From assembly GCA_902766875.1 (NCBI GenBank), contig CACXFI010000043.1, positions 1 through 16,713 on the forward strand: a DNA stretch of 16,713 bases, written 5' to 3'. A program made the position numbers and the translations under genes. Numbering within the stretch: the stretch's first letter is position 1; the number at the start of each line of letters is the position of its first letter. The notes beneath the pieces were generated by a model, which was not told the origin of the DNA, did not search any database, and worked only from the letters and a program-made list of their open reading frames with translations. Source of the stretch: an uncultured Erysipelotrichaceae bacterium. GTDB lineage: Bacteria > Bacillota_I > Bacilli_A > RF39 > UBA660. Positions 1 through 6,308 of the stretch are shown piece by piece.

Positions 1-641
1 TATGTCTATTAATAACATTGTTATTAACATCACTATTTTTAGATAATATCCTAGGTATAGGAAATAATAATACAATTACTAAAGGTGATGCTATAAGCAT
101 ATTATTATTCTTTACAGTATTTATGTATTATATAATTACAATATCAAAGAATAAATTAGATAAAAATAGTGATAATGATGAAGATATAAAATATGGAATA
201 GCAAAATCAATAATTTTTATAATAATAGGTATAATAGGCATTGTTTTAGGTAGCAACATGGTAGTAAACAGTTCTACTACTATAGCAAGGCTATTAGGTA
301 TAAGTGAAAGAATCATATCACTAACCATAATAGCTATAGGAACATCACTTCCAGAATTAGCTACAACAATTATATCATCCATAAAAAAAGAGCAAGATAT
401 ATTAGTAGGTAATATTATAGGCAGTAATATCTTTAATATAGGTATAGTATTAGCATTACCAGCTTTAATGTTTGGGAATGTTACATCTTCAAATTTTAAC
501 TCAACAGATATATTATTCTTTATTCTATCTCCAATATTATTGTTATTATTCTCAAGAAGTGAATATAAAATAAGTAAATTGGAAGGATTAAGTTTTATAA
601 TCATATACCTAATATACTATATGTTAATATTTATACTATAA
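1..641 (+). CDS. Sodium/calcium exchanger family membrane protein, C-terminal half (5' end outside window)
   Basis: The reading frame is open from the first full codon at base 3, so the gene starts before the window; 212 residues are visible. The product is an integral membrane antiporter of the cation/calcium exchanger (CaCA) superfamily, YrbG-like. The second alpha-repeat is clear: GTSLPELATT near bases 337-366, then VGNIIGSNIFNIG near 406-444, both matching the family's ion-coordinating GTSxPE and GNxxGSNxxN motifs. The sequence is almost wholly hydrophobic helices, with a charged Asn/Asp/Lys-rich cytoplasmic loop around bases 160-195 between the two halves, as is usual. It ends with LIYYMLIFIL and TAA. 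No terminator hairpin is visible after the stop; the next promoter's -35 box begins only four bases later. The ion specificity (Ca/Na or Ca/H) cannot be read from the sequence. The family call is firm, the substrate is not. Confidence 0.87.
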   Translation, partial: CLLITLLLTSLFLDNILGIGNNNTITKGDAISILLFFTVFMYYIITISKNKLDKNSDNDEDIKYGIAKSIIFIIIGIIGIVLGSNMVVNSSTTIARLLGISERIISLTIIAIGTSLPELATTIISSIKKEQDILVGNIIGSNIFNIGIVLALPALMFGNVTSSNFNSTDILFFILSPILLLLFSRSEYKISKLEGLSFIIIYLIYYMLIFIL

Positions 642-644
642 AAA

Positions 645-673
645 TTGACAATATAACAAAAAAATGCTATAAT
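645..673 (+). promoter_or_regulatory. Consensus sigma-A promoter with extended -10
   Basis: The -35 box TTGACA (645-650) and the -10 box TATAAT (668-673) are separated by exactly 17 bp, with TGC directly before the -10. This is a perfect match to the vegetative consensus. Transcription should start near 680, giving a leader of about 26 bases before the ATG at 707. It drives the two-gene unit 707-1802. Confidence 0.9.
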
Positions 674-706
674 TAAAGCGTATTTTTGTTGAAAGGTGAG
701 TTAAAT

Positions 707-1531
707 ATGAACGAAGATATGAAAAAAACATTAGATCATGCATATGAAGTATTAGAAATGAATAAAGAAACAATGAGAGAACAACTAACATTAAACGAAA
801 AAGAAGCATATATAAAAGAAAGATATAATTCTAGATTAGAAGAAATAAAAGCAAACAAAGAAATGTCTGAAAAAGAAAAAGAAGAAGCTATAAAAACACT
901 TGGGATTTGTGGGAGACTATTAATCGTGAGTGTTAGAGAAGGTACAAAGATAGACCCTACAAAAGATATGACAGAAACAGATCTTGCTGATATAAAAGAC
1001 TATACAAAAAAATACCAAGAAAAAGAAAGTAAAAATAAAAAAGAACTAGCAGAAAAATTAATTAGAGAATTACTAAATAGTTTTGGGTTAAAAATTGGTG
1101 AATCTTTTAATGATAAAGATGGTAATATAATAAAAATTGATCCAACTCAATGGGAAGAAGAAAGATTTAAAGAGATTGTTAAAACAGCTAGACTAAATGC
1201 ATTAGAAGTATTAGCTAAAAATAAAGAAATTACTGCAGAAGAATTAGTAAATAATATAAAATTTCTAGAAGAATTAGTAAGTAAAAATCAAGAAGAAAGA
1301 ATTGAAATGTGTAATAAGTTTTTAGAAAAAAATAAAGCTAAAAAAGCAGAACCGGCAAATAAAACAACTTCAAATGCGAAAGCAGAGCCAGCAAATAAAA
1401 CAAATTCAAACGGAAAGGCAGAAGAAAATAGTAAAGAAACAAAATTTAAAAATTGGCTTAAAAAATTCAAAACAGCACTTAAAACACACATTGATGCAAG
1501 ATATCCAATTACATGGGGAAAAAGACATTAA
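707..1531 (+). CDS. Unrecognised highly charged, helical (coiled-coil-like) protein with a short tandem repeat
   Basis: I do not recognise this 274-residue protein. I start it at the ATG at 707 because AAAGGTGA sits at 692-699; an in-frame TTG at 686 lies before that site. It has no signal peptide or membrane segment and is probably cytoplasmic. Residues 1-65 and 95-125 are rich in Glu and Lys and look helical. The middle (about 66-80) is less charged (LGICGRLLIVSV), and a small ordered region around 130-150 contains GLKIGESFNDKDGN. Residues 213-236 are two copies of a 12-residue unit beginning KAEPANKT, a flexible linker. The end is strongly basic (KNWLKKFKTALKTHIDARY), suggesting contact with nucleic acid or membrane, which is inference. 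It shares a transcript with the DUF1292-like gene 22 bases downstream. No function is assigned. Confidence 0.8.
   Translation: MNEDMKKTLDHAYEVLEMNKETMREQLTLNEKEAYIKERYNSRLEEIKANKEMSEKEKEEAIKTLGICGRLLIVSVREGTKIDPTKDMTETDLADIKDYTKKYQEKESKNKKELAEKLIRELLNSFGLKIGESFNDKDGNIIKIDPTQWEEERFKEIVKTARLNALEVLAKNKEITAEELVNNIKFLEELVSKNQEERIEMCNKFLEKNKAKKAEPANKTTSNAKAEPANKTNSNGKAEENSKETKFKNWLKKFKTALKTHIDARYPITWGKRH
1343..1414 (+). repeat. 36-bp tandem repeat, two copies, in frame
   Basis: Copies at 1343-1378 and 1379-1414 each encode 12 residues starting KAEPANKT, and differ at a handful of mostly third-codon positions. A third copy begins at 1415 (AAG GCA GAA) and then diverges. It encodes an Ala/Pro/Asn/Lys linker between the helical body and the basic tail. 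The multiple-of-three unit suggests growth by in-frame slippage. Confidence 0.9.
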
Positions 1532-1553
1532 TAATTTAAAAAAGGAGATAAAA

Positions 1554-1802
1554 ATGTTAAAAGATACAATTATTACAATGGGGGATGGTAACAAATATTA
1601 TATAGCTGAAGATATAATGTTTGAAAACGGAGATTATTATTGTTGTGCTTCTTTATATAATGAAGAAACAGAAGATTGTAGTGATGATTTTAAAATCTTT
1701 AGCATAGAAAAAAATGAAAACGGAGAAATGATATTTTTCCCAGAATATGATGAAGAAATTATTAACAAGATTACAGAAATTATGATAAATAATAATTTAT
1801 AA
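1554..1802 (+). CDS. DUF1292-family (YrzB-like) small acidic protein
   Basis: This 82-residue protein starts at the ATG at 1554, six bases after a strong AAAGGAGAT site (1541-1549). The frame is open further upstream, but that part overlaps the previous gene and has no start signal. The product is acidic: a short strand-rich start (IITMGDGNKYYIAEDIMFENGDYYCCASLY), a D/E-rich middle, and a closing FFPEYDEEIINKITEIM. This order (DGN, then a YY strand, then a regulated-looking loop, then an acidic helix at the end) is that of DUF1292 proteins, common small proteins of Firmicutes with no established function. It is the second gene of a two-gene unit and is followed by a good terminator. The family call rests on pattern resemblance only. 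Confidence 0.72.
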   Translation: MLKDTIITMGDGNKYYIAEDIMFENGDYYCCASLYNEETEDCSDDFKIFSIEKNENGEMIFFPEYDEEIINKITEIMINNNL

Positions 1803-1806
1803 TATC

Positions 1807-1834
1807 AAAAGTAGCTTAAAAAACTACTTTTTTT
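1807..1834 (+). terminator. Intrinsic terminator after the DUF1292-like gene
   Basis: AAAAGTAG (1807-1814) pairs with CTACTTTT (1824-1831) around a nine-base loop, and seven T's run from 1828 to 1834. It lies five bases after the stop codon and ends the two-gene transcript. Confidence 0.9.
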
Positions 1835-1849
1835 CTTTAGTTAATTTTA

Positions 1850-1878
1850 TTGTTATAAACTCTTATATTTGTTATAAT
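1850..1878 (+). promoter_or_regulatory. mutS promoter, extended -10
   Basis: TTGTTA (1850-1855), a 17-bp spacer, then TATAAT (1873-1878) preceded by TGT. The expected start is near 1885, so the mutS leader would be only about 16 bases, just enough for the GAGTGA ribosome site. Confidence 0.82.
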
Positions 1879-1900
1879 TATATTGAAAAGAGTGAAATAC

Positions 1901-4435
1901 ATGAAAAGAAATGAAGTAGATAGAACTAAATTATCCCCAATGATGAAACATTACGTAGAAATGAAAGATAATTATGAAGATGTTATATTATTCTATAGAC
2001 TAGGAGATTTTTATGAAATGTTCTTTGAAGATGCTGAATTAGTATCTCATGAACTAGAATTAACATTAACAGGAAAACAAGCAGGGTTAGAAGAAAGAAT
2101 TCCAATGTGTGGCATTCCTTTTCATGCTGCTGAAGTATATATAGATAAACTAGTTAAAAATGGTCACAAAATAGCTATATGCGAACAATTAGAAGATCCT
2201 AAAAATACTAAAGGTATCGTTAAAAGAGGAGTAATAGAAGTTATAAGTTCCGGTACTATTATTAACGCTGGTAGCCTAGATGAAAAAGAAAATAATTATA
2301 TAGGTAATATTTATGACTTTGGCTATTGCTATATTTTAGGATATACAGATATAACTACTGGAGAATACAACTTAGAAATAGTAGAACATAACGATACAAA
2401 AATAATTAATGAAATAATAACTAATAATATTAAAGAAATAATAGTAAATAGTAAAGTTAATGATAATATTAAAAATATATTAACAAAGCAATATAAATTA
2501 ACTCTAAGTATTATAGATGAATTAGATGAAAATGAAGAACATAACACAATATATAAAGATTTAGAAGATAATAGATATATAATATCAATAAAGCATTTAT
2601 TATATTACTTAACTAACTTTTTAATGAGAGATGTTAGCCATATGCAACATGTTAATATCAAAAATAAAAATAATTATCTTCATATGGATATACATACTAA
2701 AAAAAATTTAGAATTAACAGAAAGTCTAAGATTAAAAGAAAAAAATTATTCACTATTATGGCTTTTAGATAATACTAAAACCGCCATGGGAGGAAGAAAA
2801 TTAAAAAATTGGATTGAAAATCCATTACTAGATAAAAAAACAATTAATAATAGATATGATACAATAGATAAACTACTAGATAATTTTATATTATGTGAAG
2901 ATTTACGAGCAAATTTATATGAAATATATGACTTAGAAAGATTATCAGGAAGAGTAGCATTAGGAAATGCTAATGGCAGAGACTTGATTCAATTAAAGAA
3001 TAGTTTAAAAGTATTACCAATAATAAAAGATATGCTAGAAAGTATTGACTTTTACTACAAAATAGATACTTTAAATGATTTATATGAATTATTAGAAAAA
3101 TCCTTATATGAAGATCCACCGATATCAATAAAAGAAGGATATTTAATTAAAGAAAACTATTCAAAAGAACTTGATGAATTAAAAGAATTAAGAAGCGGCG
3201 GTAAAAACTTTATAAGTAACTTTGAAATAGAAGAAAGAGAAAGAACAGGAATCAAAAATCTAAAAGTAGGGTTTAATAAAGTATTTGGTTATTATATTGA
3301 AATAAGTAAAGGGAATTTAAATCTAATAACAGACGATATGGGTTATATAAGAAAGCAAACACTAGCTAATTGTGAAAGATTTATAACTCCAATCTTAAAA
3401 GAAAAAGAAGATTTAGTATTAGGTGCAGAAGAAAAAATAATCAATTTAGAATATGAATTATTCTGCAAAATAAGAGATATTATTAAAACATATATACCTA
3501 GATTACAAGAAATATCTAAAGTAATAAGTGAAATAGATGTATTACAAAGTTTTACCCTAGTAACTGAAAAATACCACTATACAAGACCTAATTTAATTAA
3601 TAGCAATAACCTAGAAATAATAAATTCAAGACATCCAGTAGTAGAAAAAGTATTGGATAGTGAATATGTCCCTAATGATATCATTATGGATAAAAATACA
3701 AACATTCTACTTATTACCGGCCCCAATATGGCAGGTAAAAGTACTTATATGAGACAATTAGGAATTATTGTAATAATGGCTCAAATAGGATGCTTTGTAC
3801 CAGCAGATAAAGCTAATATTCCAATATTTGATAAAATATTTACAAGAATAGGAGCAAGTGATGATTTAGTAAGTGGAGAATCTACATTTATGGTTGAAAT
3901 GAAAGAAGCAGCTAATGCCATATCTAATGCAACTAAAAATAGCCTGATTTTATTTGATGAATTAGGAAGAGGAACAGCTACTTATGATGGTATGAGCTTA
4001 GCTCAAGCTATATTAGAGTATATTCATAATAATATAGGTTGTAAAACACTATTCTCAACTCATTATCATGAGTTAACAAGTTTAGACAAAGAACTTAAAC
4101 AATTAAAAAACAAACATGTATCAGCAACCGAAGATAATGGTAATGTTACATTCCTTCATAAAGTAAAAGATGGAGCAGTAGATAAAAGTTATGGTATTAA
4201 TGTAGCTAAATTAGCAGGACTACCTAAAGAAGTAATAGAAAGAGCTAATGATGTATTAAGAATATACGAAAACAAAGATAATAAAAAAGAAATAATAGTG
4301 CAAACTCAATTACCACTAGATAATCAAAATATAAATAGTGAAGTAGAAGAAGAAATAAAACATTTAGATTTACTAAATATAACCCCAATAGATGCAATGA
4401 ATTTATTATATAAATTAAAAGAAAAAATAAAATAA
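1901..4435 (+). CDS. mutS: DNA mismatch repair ATPase MutS
   Basis: MutS binds base mismatches and small loops in newly made DNA and, with ATP, recruits MutL. The protein is 844 residues, the normal length for bacterial MutS1. I start at the ATG at 1901, preceded by AAGAGTGAAATAC; an in-frame TTG at 1883 lies at the predicted transcription start and is unlikely. The mismatch-reading Phe-x-Glu is in GDFYEMF (F37, E39). The connector, lever and clamp domains follow (about 130-570). The ATPase domain has Walker A GPNMAGKST (607-615), DELGRGT with the Walker B acid near 686-687, and STHYHEL. The C-terminal end (LNITPIDAMNLLYKLKEKIK) is the usual dimerisation tail. mutL, often next door in Firmicutes, is not here; the gene forms a single-gene unit with its own promoter and terminator. 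Identification is certain. Confidence 0.98.
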   Translation: MKRNEVDRTKLSPMMKHYVEMKDNYEDVILFYRLGDFYEMFFEDAELVSHELELTLTGKQAGLEERIPMCGIPFHAAEVYIDKLVKNGHKIAICEQLEDPKNTKGIVKRGVIEVISSGTIINAGSLDEKENNYIGNIYDFGYCYILGYTDITTGEYNLEIVEHNDTKIINEIITNNIKEIIVNSKVNDNIKNILTKQYKLTLSIIDELDENEEHNTIYKDLEDNRYIISIKHLLYYLTNFLMRDVSHMQHVNIKNKNNYLHMDIHTKKNLELTESLRLKEKNYSLLWLLDNTKTAMGGRKLKNWIENPLLDKKTINNRYDTIDKLLDNFILCEDLRANLYEIYDLERLSGRVALGNANGRDLIQLKNSLKVLPIIKDMLESIDFYYKIDTLNDLYELLEKSLYEDPPISIKEGYLIKENYSKELDELKELRSGGKNFISNFEIEERERTGIKNLKVGFNKVFGYYIEISKGNLNLITDDMGYIRKQTLANCERFITPILKEKEDLVLGAEEKIINLEYELFCKIRDIIKTYIPRLQEISKVISEIDVLQSFTLVTEKYHYTRPNLINSNNLEIINSRHPVVEKVLDSEYVPNDIIMDKNTNILLITGPNMAGKSTYMRQLGIIVIMAQIGCFVPADKANIPIFDKIFTRIGASDDLVSGESTFMVEMKEAANAISNATKNSLILFDELGRGTATYDGMSLAQAILEYIHNNIGCKTLFSTHYHELTSLDKELKQLKNKHVSATEDNGNVTFLHKVKDGAVDKSYGINVAKLAGLPKEVIERANDVLRIYENKDNKKEIIVQTQLPLDNQNINSEVEEEIKHLDLLNITPIDAMNLLYKLKEKIK

Positions 4436-4442
4436 TAAAGGC

Positions 4443-4492
4443 AATATATTTTATATCATAATTATTTATGATTAAAATATATTATCTTTTTT
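4443..4492 (+). terminator. Long hairpin terminator after mutS
   Basis: AATATATTTTA (4443-4453) pairs with TAAAATATATT (4473-4483), and inside it ATCATAA (4455-4461) pairs with TTATGAT (4466-4472), with one bulged T and a four-base loop. Six T's follow at 4487-4492. The stem is 18 bp and almost purely A/T. Confidence 0.85.
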
Positions 4493-4499
4493 ATATAAA

Positions 4500-4528
4500 T
4501 TGACAATAATTAACAAATATGTTAAAAT
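4500..4528 (+). promoter_or_regulatory. Promoter of the first hairpin-anchored orphan gene
   Basis: TTGACA (4500-4505), 17-bp spacer, TAAAAT (4523-4528) preceded by TGT. The spacer matches that of the next orphan gene's promoter (5331-5359) at 14 of 17 positions, including TTAACAA and TATG. Confidence 0.88.
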
Positions 4529-4564
4529 AACAAGCATAATCAAAAAAAGAAGGGGGAAATTAAA

Positions 4565-5257
4565 ATGGATCAATTATACATGTATAAAAAAAGCGAAAGT
4601 TTAAAAAAAACAAATAAAATACTAAATAAATCAAATAGTCAAAAGTTATTAGAAACATTAGGAAGTACATTATTATTAATTTTAGCATATGATGCATTAT
4701 TATTTGGGTCAGATTTTTTAATACAATACCATCAAAATGGAGAAATAACTGATATTATATTAATAAATAAACCATTTTTCAATATAGTAATTCCAGGATT
4801 TATTGGTGGAATTAACACCGTAATTAGAAATAGAATAAATAAAATCAAAGAATTTAATGCTGCAATAAATTTACATGTCATGAAATGGCAAATAAAAAAT
4901 AATACAGATATATATAATTTAGACGAAGAAGATATTATGAATGCTAAATCAGTAGATATAAAAATAATTGAAAAAAACAAAAATAATAAAAATATATCAA
5001 TTTATGCAGCTGATCCAAACAACACCATATATGTAGATGGAATACCAATAAAATCTGATGATATAAATAAAATAGCATCAGAGAAAGACGAAAATAAATT
5101 TGTATACTTCCAAGAAGAAAAAAAAGTATTACCAAACGTAAAGTATTACGAAATAGAACCATTGGATAAAGAATTAAAAAAATTACTATTAGAGCAAACT
5201 AACAGTCAAAACATTAATCAAATATTTTCTAAGAAAAAAGTATTAATTAAAAAATAA
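4565..5257 (+). CDS. Unrecognised membrane protein with a two-helix hairpin anchor and a soluble C-terminal domain
   Basis: I do not recognise this 230-residue protein. The start ATG at 4565 is well placed after GAAGGGGGAAA. The first 27 residues are Lys-rich. Hydrophobic segments lie at about 30-52 (TLLLILAYDALLFG) and 69-87 (FFNIVIPGFIGGINTVI), separated by a short polar loop (QYHQNGEITD). Positive charges before the first and after the second segment (RNRINKIK) predict both ends inside the cell, with a hairpin in the membrane. The last 140 residues are soluble, Asn/Lys/Glu-rich, with a possible small beta domain (IYAADPNNTIYVDGIPIKSDDI). It is a single-gene unit between hairpin terminators. 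The plan of the protein and its promoter resemble those of the neighbour at 5393. No function can be assigned. Confidence 0.82.
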   Translation: MDQLYMYKKSESLKKTNKILNKSNSQKLLETLGSTLLLILAYDALLFGSDFLIQYHQNGEITDIILINKPFFNIVIPGFIGGINTVIRNRINKIKEFNAAINLHVMKWQIKNNTDIYNLDEEDIMNAKSVDIKIIEKNKNNKNISIYAADPNNTIYVDGIPIKSDDINKIASEKDENKFVYFQEEKKVLPNVKYYEIEPLDKELKKLLLEQTNSQNINQIFSKKKVLIKK

Positions 5258-5265
5258 TAGTTACT

Positions 5266-5320
5266 AAAAAAGATATTTATATACTATTATCATATAGTTA
5301 AATATAAAATATCTTTTTTT
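5266..5320 (+). terminator. Long hairpin terminator
   Basis: AAAAAAGATATT (5266-5277) pairs with AATATCTTTTTT (5308-5319), with a smaller hairpin (ACTAT/ATAGT) possible in the loop, and seven T's at 5314-5320. It ends the 4565 gene's transcript, and in shape (long A/T stem ending ATCTTTTTT) resembles the hairpin after mutS. Confidence 0.85.
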
Positions 5321-5330
5321 AATTATTCAT

Positions 5331-5359
5331 TTGACAAAAATTAACAACTATGATAATAT
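5331..5359 (+). promoter_or_regulatory. Promoter of the second hairpin-anchored orphan gene
   Basis: TTGACA (5331-5336), 17-bp spacer, TAATAT (5354-5359) preceded by TGA. GATAAT at 5352-5357 is a weaker alternative -10 with a 15-bp spacer. The expected start is near 5366, with an AAAGGGG ribosome site before the ATG. Confidence 0.85.
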
Positions 5360-5392
5360 ATATCCCATCTTAAAAAGAAAGGGGCATAAAAT

Positions 5393-6166
5393 ATGACTAC
5401 AAATACAAATACAGATGAATTAATGACTATGTCTTTAAGTGAAATATTAGAAATACTAGATTTATATCATAGATCAAATGATAACTTATCAAGAGTTAAA
5501 CAATTCTTAGCACAAAAAAGTTATGAAAATCAAAATACAGAACTAGATCCAGAATTAGTAAAATCTAGTGTAAAAAAAGGTGGAATAGTTGCTCTTGGAG
5601 CCTTAGCTGTTGCATCAATTTATCAAACTGGGCTTAATTTTGTATATGGTATAGAATCAGAATTAGCTGACTATCTAACTTATGTTTTTCCTTCATTAGT
5701 ACTAGGAACAGCAACATCAATTATGGATTATAGTTATCATAATCCTAAAGAAATAGAAAGCGTATTATCTGTTGCTACCAAAAATTTTGAGTTATTAAAC
5801 TCTCAAATAATCCAAGAATACTTCGGTTTTAAAGGAAATAGTTTAATAACACATCCTAATCTTATTGCAGTAGAAACTATTTCAAATAGTAAAGGAAACA
5901 CTTTTGAAGTAATCGCCTGTGCTGAAGATAGTTATTCATCTACTAATGAAAATCCAGAAATATATACTGGAATTATTTTACCAGTTATCAAAGATAAACA
6001 ATGTATAGGATACTTCTTTAAAAAGGTTAATCTTGAAGATTTTGGTTTAAATGCAACATACGATGAACATAATGGCATAACTATATCAAAAGAATTAGAT
6101 ACATATCAAAGTAAAAAAGTAGTAAATCCTAGATGTCGTGTTAAAACTCAAAAGCAAAATAATTAA
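5393..6166 (+). CDS. Unrecognised membrane protein with a two-helix hairpin anchor, second of the pair
   Basis: I do not recognise this 257-residue protein. The ATG at 5393 follows AAAGGGGCATAAAAT. Residues 1-60 are soluble and helical (SLSEILEILDLYHRSNDNL), with no signal peptide. Two hydrophobic segments follow at about 64-86 (GGIVALGALAVASIYQTGL) and 93-111 (YLTYVFPSLVLGTATSI), divided by a short acidic loop (GIESELADY). Lysines before the first segment suggest both ends are inside the cell. The C-terminal 145 residues look like a mixed alpha/beta domain (NLIAVETISNSKGNTFEVIACAE as strands) and end in a basic tail. It contains few cysteines and no catalytic motif that I know. Overall plan and promoter match the 4565 gene, although I see no clear sequence identity in the soluble parts. 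Confidence 0.82.
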   Translation: MTTNTNTDELMTMSLSEILEILDLYHRSNDNLSRVKQFLAQKSYENQNTELDPELVKSSVKKGGIVALGALAVASIYQTGLNFVYGIESELADYLTYVFPSLVLGTATSIMDYSYHNPKEIESVLSVATKNFELLNSQIIQEYFGFKGNSLITHPNLIAVETISNSKGNTFEVIACAEDSYSSTNENPEIYTGIILPVIKDKQCIGYFFKKVNLEDFGLNATYDEHNGITISKELDTYQSKKVVNPRCRVKTQKQNN

Positions 6167-6190
6167 AGATCTTATTTAAGATCTTTTTTT
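6165..6190 (+). terminator. Intrinsic terminator overlapping a stop codon
   Basis: AAAGATCTT (6165-6173) pairs with AAGATCTTT (6178-6186) around a four-base loop, followed by T's to 6190. The first stem bases are the last two of the TAA stop (6164-6166). Confidence 0.93.
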
Positions 6191-6260
6191 CTTTAAAAAA
6201 TGAAGAAAATATTATTGTTTTACACTTTACACTAGAAAAAATTAATAATTAGTTAAAAAA

Positions 6261-6289
6261 TAGACATAAACCCTTTATTTTGTTATAAT
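6261..6289 (+). promoter_or_regulatory. Promoter of the LCP-family gene, extended -10
   Basis: TAGACA (6261-6266), 17-bp spacer, TATAAT (6284-6289) preceded by TGT. Transcription should begin near 6296, leaving a leader of about 13 bases that contains GGTGAT. The 70 bases between the preceding terminator and this promoter hold nothing else that I recognise. Confidence 0.88.
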
Positions 6290-6308
6290 CTTATGTGTGG
6301 TGATTTAT

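Noticed and set aside
128..604. Open frame on the minus strand opposite the exchanger gene
   Set aside because: It has no ribosome site, its product is a mirror of the hydrophobic plus-strand gene, and the plus frame carries clear CaCA motifs. Similar minus-strand frames at 9042-9419 (inside proS) and 7812-8024 (opposite the Asn-rich tail) were rejected for the same reasons.
6200..6235. Tiny open frame of 11 codons between two genes
   Set aside because: It has no ribosome site, lies before the promoter at 6261-6289, and ends in TAG, unlike every real gene here.
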